Both the position numbers and the translations under genes were made by a program. 64,000 nt of DNA. Origin: Zantedeschia hybrid cultivar (Eukaryota; Streptophyta; Magnoliopsida; Alismatales; Araceae). The stretch lies in the NCBI GenBank assembly GCA_030544215.1, contig JARZZO010000009.1, positions 54,617,129 through 54,681,128 on the forward strand, in the 5' to 3' direction. Positions 1-9,426 of this stretch are shown here, piece by piece; within the stretch, counting starts at the first letter, position 1; every line of letters begins with the position of its first letter. Under the pieces are notes generated by a model. That model searched no databases and had not been told where the DNA came from. It was given only the letters and a program-made list of their open reading frames with translations.

Positions 1-712
1 GCCAATGGACACCTAAAGTGACAGCTATTGAGGAAGCTCATGACCTCAGTACCTTGACACTTGAAAGATTCATTAGGTCTCTCATTGGCCCATGAGATAA
101 ACATAGCAAGGCTTGGGGTGGGTACCTCCAAGAGAAAAGTCTCCACAACTTCAAGACTTCACAACTGATCACTAATGAGATGGCATCATCAAGTGAAGAC
201 AGTAATGCTAACAGTGCGAAAGAAGCCTTACTATCTAGAAGACTGCAGTAGATTCTGAAGAAGAAAAATGCTCAAGGAAGTCACAGATATTACAAGAAGA
301 AGACTTTCAAAGAAAAGAAGTAGGAACCAACCTGTTATTAGTGTAAACAACCAGGACACATAAGAGCTAAATGCCCTCAATTGAAGAAGAAAGACAAGAA
401 GAAAGAATACATCAAAAAGTCCAAGTTCTTCATAAGAAAATCTACGGCAACAGCTTGGGACAATAAGGAAGACTCTTCAATTTCATGCAGCTCAGATGAA
501 GAAGAGGATATAGCCAATCTAGCCCGAATGGCAGATAGCAATCATCAGACTGATGAACAGGTAACATCTACTCCTTCCTTTAGTTCAGATTCTAATTCTA
601 ATGAAGAGTAATATTTTGAGGAAGCCTTTGATGAGCTATATAAAAAATTTAAAATACTGTCAAGGGAGTTCAAGATGCTTAAAGTAAAATATAAAAAATT
701 GAGTGTTATGAT
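1..712 (+). pseudogene. Sirevirus-like Ty1/copia gag remnant (3' part)
   Basis: No full frame survives. Translated pieces read like the C-terminal half of a Sirevirus Gag: a start resembling PKVTAIEEAHDLS and LERFIRSLIG, then near 331-372 a decayed zinc knuckle (a TAG and a TGT-to-TAT type change spoil it), then an open stretch at 381-611 (76 codons). That stretch is very rich in Lys at first and later in Ser/Asp/Glu (SCSSDEEED, ANLARMAD), as is usual in these Gags. The tail at 612-711 reads FEEAFDELYKKFKIL in another piece of frame, a coiled-coil-like end. The gene is cut at 712/713 by the LTR of the next element. The left end is outside the window. Family identity is inferred from memory of Sirevirus Gag features, not from a search. 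Confidence 0.6.
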
Positions 713-1052
713 TGTAAGGACTGAGGTTTTAGGCCTAGTTATCGGGTTGGTTTCGGTTTGGATCGCCTAGTTTGGGTCCTTGGGGGCAGGGTGTGTGGGT
801 TTCAAATCGAGTCCAACTGCCAAGATGCGCTTTTGAAAGGCGTCGACCGTGGATGACATGATTCAGTACCATGAATGCGTGACTCATGTACGGGCGTTGG
901 GAGACATGGGCGAGCACTGATCTTGTCGTCTAAATGGTGTCGTTTTGGGACGACGCAATTTAGCTCAGATGGGTTAACACCCTGAACCACCCTCCTTTCT
1001 CCCTCCTTTCTCACTTCCCTCCCTCTCATTCTCTCTTCCTTCCATCTCATCC
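713..1052 (+). repeat. T2 5' LTR, left part
   Basis: Begins TGTAAGGACTGAGG, like the TGTAAGGATCGAGA start of T1 LTRs. Ends in a CT-rich tract and the 5-base sequence CATCC (1048-1052), which is repeated at 10469-10473 after T1 and is the T1 target duplication. Contains at least three 30-nt dyad modules (804-833, 835-864, 932-961). Confidence 0.75.
804..961. repeat. 30-nt dyad modules (3) in T2 LTR
   Basis: Modules at 804-833, 835-864 and 932-961. Each is a 10-nt left arm, a 10-nt spacer and a 10-nt right arm; the clearest left arms are GAAAGGCGTC and AAATGGTGTC, the clearest right arm GACGCAATTT. The first two are one base apart. Confidence 0.8.
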
Positions 1053-1134
1053 TGTAAGGATCGAGACTTTCGGATCCGGTTTCCGGGTCGGACCCTATAG
1101 TTCTAGCCCTTGTGAGGGGCGGAGGTTCTGTGTC

Positions 1135-1402
1135 GAATCGCGTCAGGACCTCGAGACGCGTTTCAGGTTCTGCCACGTGGATGCCGCGTGGGCTGGCTTC
1201 GGGCCGCGAGAGTACGGCCCTGTCATGTCGTCTGAACGGCGTCCGCGTGGGACGACGCCTTTCAGACTGCGACTCTGGGTGTGTCAGAGTACGGCCCTGA
1301 CAAGTTGTCTGAATGGCGTCTGTGTAGGACGACGCGTTTCAGAATCTTGTCAGAGCGGCCGTCACGTCACCTGATAGGCGTCCGAGGATGTCGACGCGTT
1401 TT
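1135..1402. repeat. 30-nt dyad modules (4), 5' LTR upstream cluster
   Basis: Modules at 1135-1164, 1234-1263, 1311-1340 and 1373-1402. Left arms include GAACGGCGTC and GAATGGCGTC; right arms GACGCGTTTC, GACGCCTTTC and GACGCGTTTT. Each has exactly 10 nt between arms. Confidence 0.9.
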
Positions 1403-1966
1403 AGCCAGTTTCTGGCTAACCCCGCGAGCCCTCCTTCTTTCCCTCATTTTTCTCCTACTCTCTTTCTCTCCTCCTCCTCCGGCGACTGGCGGCGATTCCT
1501 CCTCCTCCCTCTTTTCCTCCCCACCATTTCATCTCTCCCTCCACTCCATCCTCTACCTAGCTCCTACCACTACCACCTCCACTTCCACTGCGGCGTTCTA
1601 CTCTCCGGACGGCGGCCGACGTCACGGTGGAGCAAGGACGACCACGGCGGTACCGGCGGCGGCGTGGGGCGAGACGGGTGGACGGCTTGAAGCTCGGGGG
1701 CGTTCAAGTATCCGGTAGGGTGACGGTTCCCACAGCATCGTGCTTAAGCCATGTTTTCCCCCGTCTATGCATGTTGTGGATCCTTGGTTTTGGGGGGGTA
1801 GAATGAGCATGCTTAGGAGTTCTTTTGATGATATGGGGGATTTCTATGAATATGTTTGCCTATGGATAGTATTGCTCCTCTTTTCCCTCCGTTTTGGATG
1901 ATTTTGGGGTTGTTTGGGGTTAAAAAGGGAGCCCTCGGGCTCAGGGCGACTCTGGTTCCTGGGGTT

Positions 1967-2328
1967 GAAAGACGTCGTGCATGGACGACGCCTTTTTGAA
2001 GGGCGTCGGGCCATCACGACGCCTTTTAGACATGAATCACCTGTCAGAGAGTCTGCCAGTTCGGGGATTCTAGGTCTAAAAGACATCATGGGTGGACGAC
2101 GCGTTTTTGAATAGCGTCGGGTAGACATGACGCCTTTTAAGGCATAAATCCCCTGAGTAAGGGCTTTGGAATTTTCAGATTTCTGTGTTGAATGGCGTCT
2201 GAGGATGTCGACGCCTTTTAAAAAGGCGACCACTGGTGTCGACGCCTTTTAAGGCCAAATTCTGAAGACTGTTTCACATGAACCTGTACATGGAGCTTGA
2301 ATGCCGTCGGCCTTGGTTGACGCGATTC
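1967..2328. repeat. 30-nt dyad modules (7), 5' LTR downstream cluster
   Basis: Modules at 1967-1996, 1998-2027, 2078-2107, 2109-2138, 2190-2219, 2221-2250 and 2299-2328. The first six are three abutting pairs with one base between members. Abutting arms such as GACGCCTTTT and AAAAGGCGAC make a second, tighter palindrome. Confidence 0.9.
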
Positions 2329-3372
2329 AAGACAGAACCACACTAATTCATGCCAGTAAAACGTGTTCATACTGCTAGATAGATGGTTGGTGCATGTTTT
2401 AGTGTACCCGATAGAGATGGATTCTTCATGATCGGATGGTTCTATATGTGTGTTATGCGATCGCGGACTTTTCACGTGACCGGATCGCACTGTGCTGGAT
2501 TTTGAGTTACTGTGGACCTGGAGTGACATTGTAGCACTTTATCACCCTGTGCTGGTGGGGGCGTGAGCACAGCGCCGGTGGGGGCGTGGGCGGGGTGACG
2601 CCTAGTGAGAGAGGGTCACCTGGTGAACCCCGGGGTCAGCTAGTACCGGTGTCGAAGTGGTACATTCGGAGAGTCACTCATGCTGAGGGAAGGGGTAGCC
2701 ACCTGAGCCAGTTGGGCCGGAGTAGCTAGTGTGCTATCCGAGGGGCTACTGCTTGGTCTCAGCGGGTCGAGGTTTTCCCACCGTTATTTGTACGGTCGGC
2801 GAGTTCTATCAAGACGACAATTGTGGATTCTCTAAACGGCTGGTTTAGAATATGCATGTTTATTATATTTCGACTGCATGTATTCTCACGTAGAGAATTA
2901 GAAATTGTACCTATCACTGCACTTGTTACTTTACCGTTAGCTGTACTTTACACTTGTGGGTGTGTGCGTGGGCAGTGGGGATCGAAGGATCCCTACTAAG
3001 TCTTGTCTTGAGACTCACCCCTGCGGTTTTCAGGTGAGGACTCCCAGCAGACTTAGAGCAGCGTGTGCGGCCGTGTGTTGAGCGCCTTCAGCAGTTGTTC
3101 CGGGGTATGCCCCGATGTAGTTGTTATTTATTTCTGGCCTGTATGTTTAATTATCTCTTTTCAGTTGGAGTATGTAATTATTTGCTGTATCGAGTCGCAT
3201 TGTAATAATTTTAATTCCTGCACTTTCACTTCAACTCAATGCGATGTGAATGTTTAGCTTAGTTTATTATTTATTTCCCAGACTTACTAGATCCTGGTTT
3301 GGTTCCAAATTAATGATTCGGTACCCATTTAGTAATCGGATCCCCGATTATAGGGTGGTGGGTCGTTACAGT

Positions 3373-3384
3373 TGGTATCAGAGC
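3373..3384 (+). other. T1 primer binding site (initiator tRNA-Met type)
   Basis: TGGTATCAGAGC two bases after the LTR end, the usual complement to the 3' end of plant initiator tRNA-Met used to prime minus-strand DNA synthesis. Confidence 0.9.
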
Positions 3385-3527
3385 ATACGGTCTGGCAAAT
3401 AAATAAATAACTAGGTTAAATATTGTAAGTTCGGCAAATAAATACATTATCCCGTACAGGCACGACGGTAGCATAGGTTTTAGGACTCTAATTAGAACTT
3501 TTTGATCTTGTAATTGTAGGCGGATAG

Positions 3528-4751
3528 ATGGCTCCCAGGAAGAGGATGCCAGTTATTCGAGAGCGGGGAGATGCCCCTAGTGGGTCCGAGGCAGGGAGGC
3601 CGAGTGTTGAGCAGTTTATGGAGGCCATGATGGATACTATGGCTAGATATCATACGCGAGATCCTAGCGAGAGTTCTAGTGCTCGGGGAGGGTCCACAGC
3701 TACACTTGAGAGGTTCTTGAAGCTGAGGCCACCTCACTTCACCGGTCGTCCCGACCCTAACGAGGCCATTCATTGGCTTAGAGAGATTCAGAAGACTTTT
3801 GATACCATGGACTGTGCAGTAGTAGAGAGGACCCCACTGGCTACCTTCATGCTGAAGGATAGCGCCTATGACTGGTGGACCACACTGAAGAGTTTGTCTT
3901 ATGGGGACAGGAGTCTTAGGGAAATTTCTTGGGAGACCTTTGTTAAGGAGTTCAATGCACAATATTTCCCTAGACATGTCCAGCGAGCCAAGGAGAGGGA
4001 GTTTATGGATCTGACACAGGGGAGTATGACGGTACTTGAGTACGAGGCGAAGTTTGTTTCGCTGGGACGGTTCGTGCCTTTCATATCTGAGGACGAGGAG
4101 CGCCGCACGGAGAGGTTTGTGGATGGGCTTAGGCTCAGTTTGAGGAACTTCGTGGCGTCCCACTGTTGTACAGACTTGGCGTCAGCAGTTAGGCGTGCAG
4201 CAGCTGTAGAGGCTCAGCAGACCCAGTCGGCCCGAGAGAGAGGGCAGACTGTTCAGGGGCCAGTGCGAGGCAGGGGTAAGGCAACGGCACCGGCTCCTTC
4301 AGTCGGATCGGGATCGTCATCACTCGGCTCCCGATTCAGGAGATTCTTCAGGGGTGGTGGCAGCAGTAGTGGTAGCAGCGGCAGCAGCAGGCCTGTGCAG
4401 GGTCAGCAGAGTCAGTCAGCGTCCAGTGCACAGCAAGAGCCAGCTCAGAGGCTTCCGGTAGTTTGTCAGCACTGTGGTGGTGCCCATGGCAGGACTCAGT
4501 GTCCCACTCTTCCCAGGAGGTATTTTACTTGCGGCCAACAGGGCCATCTGGCGAGGCAGTGCCCACAGGGGCATAGTCAGGGGCAGGGTCATGGCGATCA
4601 GAAGAAGCCGAGGACTCAGGGGAGAGTTCTAGCTATCACCAGGAGGGAGGCTCGCGCGTCCAACTTGGTGGAAGGTACACTCTCTGTCCTTGGGAACTCT
4701 GCACATGTGTTGATCGATTCGGGTGCTTCGCATTCTTTCATTTCCGAGTAG
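3528..4751 (+). CDS. gag: T1 Gag and start of protease (407 aa, ends at TAG inside protease)
   Basis: Gag forms the virus-like particle and packages the element RNA; the protease releases mature proteins. The ATG at 3528 follows the primer site by about 150 bases and starts MAPRKRMPV, like the T2 copy. Residues 60-235 form the retrotransposon Gag domain (PPHFTGRPDPNEAIHWLREI, YDWWTTLK). Residues 240-310 are a Ser/Gly/Gln-rich linker. Two CCHC-like knuckles lie at 313-325 and 332-345. The second has Tyr332 where the first Cys is expected, which could weaken RNA binding. Protease active site DSGAS starts at Asp397. The frame then meets TAG at 4749-4751, but it stays open beyond in the same phase into pol, and the decayed T2 copy has a Gln codon at the matching place. 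A Gln-to-stop mutation is therefore most likely; programmed readthrough is less likely because the stop lies within protease. Confidence 0.9.
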   Translation: MAPRKRMPVIRERGDAPSGSEAGRPSVEQFMEAMMDTMARYHTRDPSESSSARGGSTATLERFLKLRPPHFTGRPDPNEAIHWLREIQKTFDTMDCAVVERTPLATFMLKDSAYDWWTTLKSLSYGDRSLREISWETFVKEFNAQYFPRHVQRAKEREFMDLTQGSMTVLEYEAKFVSLGRFVPFISEDEERRTERFVDGLRLSLRNFVASHCCTDLASAVRRAAAVEAQQTQSARERGQTVQGPVRGRGKATAPAPSVGSGSSSLGSRFRRFFRGGGSSSGSSGSSRPVQGQQSQSASSAQQEPAQRLPVVCQHCGGAHGRTQCPTLPRRYFTCGQQGHLARQCPQGHSQGQGHGDQKKPRTQGRVLAITRREARASNLVEGTLSVLGNSAHVLIDSGASHSFISE

Positions 4752-7700
4752 TTTCTAAATATTCTTTCTGCACCCGTTGATGAGTTATCTGATGGTCTGA
4801 TGGTGGAAGTTCCTTCTGGAGACTTCATGATATCTTATAATTGTCTGAGGAATGTTCCCTTGACCATTGAGGGTCATGTGCTACCTGCCCAATTGGTTGT
4901 ACTTGCTATTCGTGATTTTGATATCATCCTGGATATGGATTGGTTGGAAGCCTTTTATGCGGAGGTGGACTGCCACAGGAAGAGGGTGCGCTTCTCTATT
5001 CCGGACATCCCGACCTTCTTCTTCCAAGGTATTAGGCTTTCTTCTCGAGGTATTCTCATTTCTGCCTTTAAGGCACGAAGGTTGCTTGCTGGTGGCTGTG
5101 AGGCTTTCCTTGCCTCTGTTGTTGTTTCTGATGTCCGTGCTAGTCCCAGTCCTTGGGAGGTGCCTGTTGTTTGTGATTTCGTAGATGTGTTTCCTGAGGA
5201 GCTGCCTGGCCTTCCTCCACAGCGAGAGGTCGAGTTTACCATCGAGCTTGCACCAGGTACGGCGCCCTTGTCTAAGGCCCCGTATCGGATGGCGCCAGCC
5301 GAACTCGCTAAGTTGAAGGCGCAGTTACAGGAGTTGTTGGATAAGGGTTTCATTCGTCCCAGTACGTCTCCATGGGGTGCTCCAGTTCTGTTTGTCAGGA
5401 AGAATGATGGTTCCTTGAGATTGTGCATCGATTATAGGCAGCTGAACCAGGTGACAATAAAAAATAAGTACCCGCTTCCTAGGATCGATGATTTGATGGA
5501 TCAGCAGCAGACCGCAAGGGTGTTTTCCAAGATCGATCTGAGATCTGGATATTATCAGATGAGGATCAGGGATGTGGATGTTAGTAAGACGGCTTTCAGG
5601 ACTCGGTATGGGCATTATGAGTTTTTGGTTATGCCCTTCGGCTTAACCAATGCCCCGGCGGCCTTTATGGATCTGATGAACCGAGTCTTCAGAACCTACC
5701 TGGACCAGTTTGTAGTTGTATTTGTGGATGATATTCTGATCTATTCTTCTTCTGAGGAAGAGCACGCTGCTCATCTTCGGGCAGTGTTGCAGGTCCTGAG
5801 AGAGCACCAACTTTACGCCAAGTTCAGCAAATGTGAATTTTGGCTAAACGAGGTGCACTTCCTTGGGCACGTTATTTCTGGTGAAGGTATCGCAGTGGAT
5901 CCAGCCAAGATCGAGGCAGTAATGGACTGGAGCAGGCCGACTTCAGTGACTGAGATCAGGAGCTTTCTGGGGCTTGCCGGTTATTATAGGCGGTTTGTTC
6001 AGGGATTTTCTTCGATAACGGCCCCCTTGTCGAGGTTGACTCGAAAGGGAGTTTGTTTTGTGTGGACTGAGGATTGTGAGCAGAGTTTTATTGAGCTAAA
6101 AACTCGCCTCACGTCAGCCCCGGTGCTGGTGCTTCCATCTGGGTCAGGTGGATTTGTGGTTTACTCAGATGCGTCCCGTCGAGGGTTGGGAGTAGTCCTT
6201 ATGCAGCATGGCAGGGTAGTTGCTTATGCTTCTCGGCAGCTGAAGAGGCATGAGGAGAACTATCCTACTCATGATTTGGAGCTTGTAGCTGTGGTGTTTG
6301 CACTGAAAATCTGGAGGCATTACTTATATGGAGAGAAATTTCAGGTTTTTACCGATCACAAGAGCTTGAAATATGTGTTCACTCAGAGAGACCTGAATCT
6401 GAGGCAGCGGAGGTGGATGGAGTTTATTAAGGATTATGATTTTGACCTTTCTTATCATCCGGGCAAGGCGAATGTGGTGGCAGACGCTTTGAGTCGGAAG
6501 ACGGTCATGTCATACCTTATGATTCGGGAATGGAAATTATTTGAGCAGGTGGTGGAATCCTCCTTTAGGGTTCCACGTGAAGAGGATAAAGCAGTGCTAG
6601 TCAGCTTGACTGTGAGACCGGCTGTGTACCATGCTGTGATTGAGGCTCAGAGGGCAGATGCTGAGTTACCACAGATTCTCCAAAGGTATGAGGTAGAGTT
6701 GTGGGATGCCGGTACCGTCAGATTCAGAGGCGGGCTCTATGTCCCGACTGAGGAAGACGTGCGCAGATGTGTTCTTGACGAGGCGCACCGTTCGAGATAT
6801 GCAGTGCATCCTGGAACAACAAAGATGTATCATTGTTTGAGGAGGCACTTCTGGTGGCCCGGTATGAAAAGAGATGTGGCTGAGTATGTGGCTAGATGTA
6901 TGACATGTCAGCAGGTTAAAGCCAAGCATCAGAGACCTGGAGGGTTGCTGCAGCCCTTGCCGATTCTTGAGTGGAAATGGGAGCATGTGACGATGGACTT
7001 TGTGATGGGATTGCCTGCATCCCCTAGCAGGAGAGACGCTATCTGGGTCATCGTTGATCGGCTGACCAAGTCGGCACACTTCCTAGCCATTAGGAAGGAC
7101 TGGTCGGTCGGCAAGCTGGCTAAGTTGTTCGTAGACCGGATCATCTCTCTGCACGGGGTCCCTTTGTCCATTGTATCAGATCGAGATCCGAGGTTTACTT
7201 CCAGATTTTGGAAGAGCTTTCAGCAGGCGTTGGGAACTCAGTTGGCTTTCAGCTCGGCCTTCCATCCCGAGACTGACGGGCAGTCGGAAAGGACTATTCA
7301 GACCTTGGAGGATATGCTCAGGGCATGTTGCCTAGATTGGGGAGGTTCATGGGAACAGCATTTGCCCACTGTGGAGTTTGCCTACAACAACAGTTATCAT
7401 TCCATTATCGGCATGGCGCCTTATGAGGCTTTGTATGGGCGGCCGTGTCGATCTCCGGTGTGCTGGTCCGAGATCGGTGAGAGGCAGATAGCAGGACCTG
7501 AGTTAGTGCAGCAGTGTGCTGAGATTGCCAGGACAGCTCAGCAGAGGTTGACCGCAGCTCAGAGTAGACAGAAAAGTTATGCTGACGTCCGACGGAGACC
7601 ACTTGAGTTTGAAGTTGGGGACCACGTGTTTCTCCGAGTCTCACCCTCCAAGGGTGTGATGAGATTCGGGAAGCGAGGCAAGCTGAGTCCGCGATATATT

Positions 7701-8033
7701 GGACCTTTTCCCATTCTTGCTCGAATTGGGGAAACCGCGTATCAGCTGGCCTTGCCGCCCAGTCTTGCAGGGGTGCACGATGTGTTCCATGTGTCCTTGT
7801 TGAGGAAGTATGTTCGGGATCCGTCCCATGTATTGGATTTTTCAGAGTTGGAGGTCGCTAAGGACCTATCATTTCCAGAGTATCCTGTTCGTATTGAGGA
7901 TCGCAGAGATCAGGTCTTGCGGAACAAGATTGTACCGTTGGTCAAGGTGATTTGGCAGTACCGCTCCGGAGGTGAGGCAACCTGGGAGAGAGAGGATGAG
8001 ATACGAGAGCAATTCCCTTATCTTTTTTCGTAA
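4752..8033 (+). CDS. pol: T1 Pol: protease rest, RT, RNase H, integrase, chromodomain-like end
   Basis: Same phase as gag; the first Met is at 4800, giving 1077 residues (numbering from 4800). Residues 1-100 are the rest of protease. RT spans about 140-430, with CIDYRQLN, KIDLRSGYYQ and catalytic FVDD at 308-311. RNase H spans about 445-570, with YSDAS (Asp457), DLEL and TDHKS. Integrase has an HHCC finger from His663 (H..HPG...CMTCQQ) and a core with Asp733, Asp794 and Glu830, a D,D35E spacing. The C-terminus (about 1020-1077) has VKVIWQYRSGGEATWERED, the chromodomain-like tail of Tekay chromoviruses thought to guide insertion into heterochromatin. All catalytic residues I can check are present. 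Without readthrough of the TAG at 4749 this Pol would not be made in frame from gag, so this copy is probably not autonomous. It may still be mobilised in trans. Confidence 0.93.
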   Translation, partial: FLNILSAPVDELSDGLMVEVPSGDFMISYNCLRNVPLTIEGHVLPAQLVVLAIRDFDIILDMDWLEAFYAEVDCHRKRVRFSIPDIPTFFFQGIRLSSRGILISAFKARRLLAGGCEAFLASVVVSDVRASPSPWEVPVVCDFVDVFPEELPGLPPQREVEFTIELAPGTAPLSKAPYRMAPAELAKLKAQLQELLDKGFIRPSTSPWGAPVLFVRKNDGSLRLCIDYRQLNQVTIKNKYPLPRIDDLMDQQQTARVFSKIDLRSGYYQMRIRDVDVSKTAFRTRYGHYEFLVMPFGLTNAPAAFMDLMNRVFRTYLDQFVVVFVDDILIYSSSEEEHAAHLRAVLQVLREHQLYAKFSKCEFWLNEVHFLGHVISGEGIAVDPAKIEAVMDWSRPTSVTEIRSFLGLAGYYRRFVQGFSSITAPLSRLTRKGVCFVWTEDCEQSFIELKTRLTSAPVLVLPSGSGGFVVYSDASRRGLGVVLMQHGRVVAYASRQLKRHEENYPTHDLELVAVVFALKIWRHYLYGEKFQVFTDHKSLKYVFTQRDLNLRQRRWMEFIKDYDFDLSYHPGKANVVADALSRKTVMSYLMIREWKLFEQVVESSFRVPREEDKAVLVSLTVRPAVYHAVIEAQRADAELPQILQRYEVELWDAGTVRFRGGLYVPTEEDVRRCVLDEAHRSRYAVHPGTTKMYHCLRRHFWWPGMKRDVAEYVARCMTCQQVKAKHQRPGGLLQPLPILEWKWEHVTMDFVMGLPASPSRRDAIWVIVDRLTKSAHFLAIRKDWSVGKLAKLFVDRIISLHGVPLSIVSDRDPRFTSRFWKSFQQALGTQLAFSSAFHPETDGQSERTIQTLEDMLRACCLDWGGSWEQHLPTVEFAYNNSYHSIIGMAPYEALYGRPCRSPVCWSEIGERQIAGPELVQQCAEIARTAQQRLTAAQSRQKSYADVRRRPLEFEVGDHVFLRVSPSKGVMRFGKRGKLSPRYIGPFPILARIGETAYQLALPPSLAGVHDVFHVSLLRKYVRDPSHVLDFSELEVAKDLSFPEYPVRIEDRRDQVLRNKIVPLVKVIWQYRSGGEATWEREDEIREQFPYLFS

Positions 8034-8107
8034 GTTTCCCTGTGAACTTGTATCCCTGTTTTGACCTTGTTAATTCTAGTAGTCAATTTCGAGGGCGAAA
8101 TTCTTTT

Positions 8108-8120
8108 AAGGGGGGGAGAT
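8108..8120 (+). other. T1 polypurine tract
   Basis: AAGGGGGGGAGAT immediately before the 3' LTR start TGTAAGG, the plus-strand priming site. Confidence 0.9.
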
Positions 8121-8202
8121 TGTAAGGATCGAGACTTTCGGATCCGGTTTTCGGGTCGGACCCTGTAGTTCTAGCCCTTGTGAGGGGCGGAGGTTCTGTG
8201 TC

Positions 8203-8500
8203 GAATCGCGTCAGGACCTCGAGACGCGTTTTAAATGGCGTCCACCGTGGCAGACGCGTTTCAGGTTCTGCCACGTGGATGCCGCGTGGGTTGGCTTCGG
8301 GCCGCGAGAGTACGGTCCTGTCACGTCGTCTGAACGGCGTCCGCGTGGGACGACGCCTTTCAGACTGCGACTCTGGGTGTGTCAGAGTACGGCCCTGACA
8401 AGTTGTCTGAATGGCGTCTGTGTAGGACGACGTGTTTCAGAATCTTGTCAGAGCGGCCGTCACGTCACCTGATAGGCGTCCGAGGATGTCGACGCGTTTT
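8203..8500. repeat. 30-nt dyad modules (5), 3' LTR upstream cluster
   Basis: First module 8203-8232, second abutting at 8233-8262 (absent from the 5' LTR), then three matching the 5' LTR set, the last at 8471-8500. The two abutting modules each end in GACGCGTTT, giving 9-bp direct repeats exactly 30 bp apart. Confidence 0.9.
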
Positions 8501-9064
8501 AGCCAGTTTCTGGTTAACCCCGCGAGCCCTCCTTCTTTCCCTCATTTTTCTCCTACTCTCTTTCTCTCCTCCTCCTCTGGCGACCGGCGGCGATTCCTCC
8601 TCCTCCCTCTTTCCCTCCCCACCATTTCATCTCTCCCTCCACTCCATCCTCTACCTAGCTCCTACCACTACCACCTCCACTTCCACTGCGGCGTTCTACT
8701 CTCCGGACGGCGGCCGACGTCACGGTGGAGCAAGGACGACCATGACGGTACCGGCGGCGGCGTGGGGCGAGACGGGTGGACGGCTTGAAGCTCGGAGGCG
8801 TTCAAGTATCCGGTAGGGTGACGGTTCCCACAGCATCGTGCTTAAGCCATGTTTTCCCCCGTCTATGCATGTTGTGGATCCTTGGTTTTGGGGGGGTAGA
8901 ATGAGCATGCTTAGGAGTTCTTTTGATGATATGGGGGATTTCTATGAATATGTTTGCCTATGGATAGTATTGCTCCTCTTTTCCCTCCGTTTTGGATGAT
9001 TTTGGGGTTGTTTGGGGTTAAAAAGGGAGCCCTCGGGCTCAGGGCGACTCTGGTTCCTGGGGTT

Positions 9065-9426
9065 GAAAGACGTCGTGCATGGACGACGCCTTTTTGAAGG
9101 GCGTCGGGCCATCACGACGCCTTTTAGACATGAATCACCTGTCAGAGAGTCTGCCAGTTCGGGGATTCTGGGTCTAAAAGACGTCATGGGTGGACGACGC
9201 GTTTTTGAATAGCGTCGGGTAGACATGACGCCTTTTAAGGCAGAAATCCCCTGAGTAAGGGCTTTGGAATTTCCGGATTTCTGTGTTGAATGGCGTCTGA
9301 GGATGTCGACGCCTTTTAAAAAGACGACCACTGGTGTCGACGCCTTTTAAAGCCAAATTCTGAAGACTGTTTCACATGAACCTGTACATGGAGCTTGAAT
9401 GGCGTCGACCTTGGTCGACGCGATTC
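9065..9426. repeat. 30-nt dyad modules (7), 3' LTR downstream cluster
   Basis: Same arrangement as in the 5' LTR. In the last module (9397-9426) the arms GAATGGCGTC and GACGCGATTC are better matched than in the 5' copy, where the left arm reads GAATGCCGTC. Confidence 0.9.

Larger units (their letters stand above)
1053..3370 (+). repeat. T1 5' LTR (2318 bp)
   Basis: Starts TGTAAGGATCGAGA, ends GGTCGTTACA, directly followed by the primer site. Carries two clusters of 30-nt dyad modules (1135-1402 and 1967-2328), a long CT-rich stretch (about 1428-1560) typical of plant transcript leaders, and a conserved TTTTCAGGTGAGG word near 3027. It lacks one 30-bp module present in the 3' LTR (8233-8262). 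Confidence 0.95.

Noticed and set aside
1281..1718. 145-codon frame in the T1 5' LTR, repeated at 8379-8816 in the 3' LTR
   Set aside because: It runs through the CT-rich leader part of the LTR (Ser/Pro/Leu-rich), is present because the LTRs are duplicates, and has no recognisable domain. LTR-encoded protein is not expected in this lineage.
804..2328. Dyad modules as tRNA-like or rRNA-derived sequence
   Set aside because: No A or B box, no cloverleaf, and arms of 10 nt with a free spacer do not match any tRNA or snRNA feature I know.
4955..5428. Minus-strand 157-codon frame under T1 pol
   Set aside because: Shadow of the pol frame on the opposite strand; the plus strand has clear protease and RT motifs.
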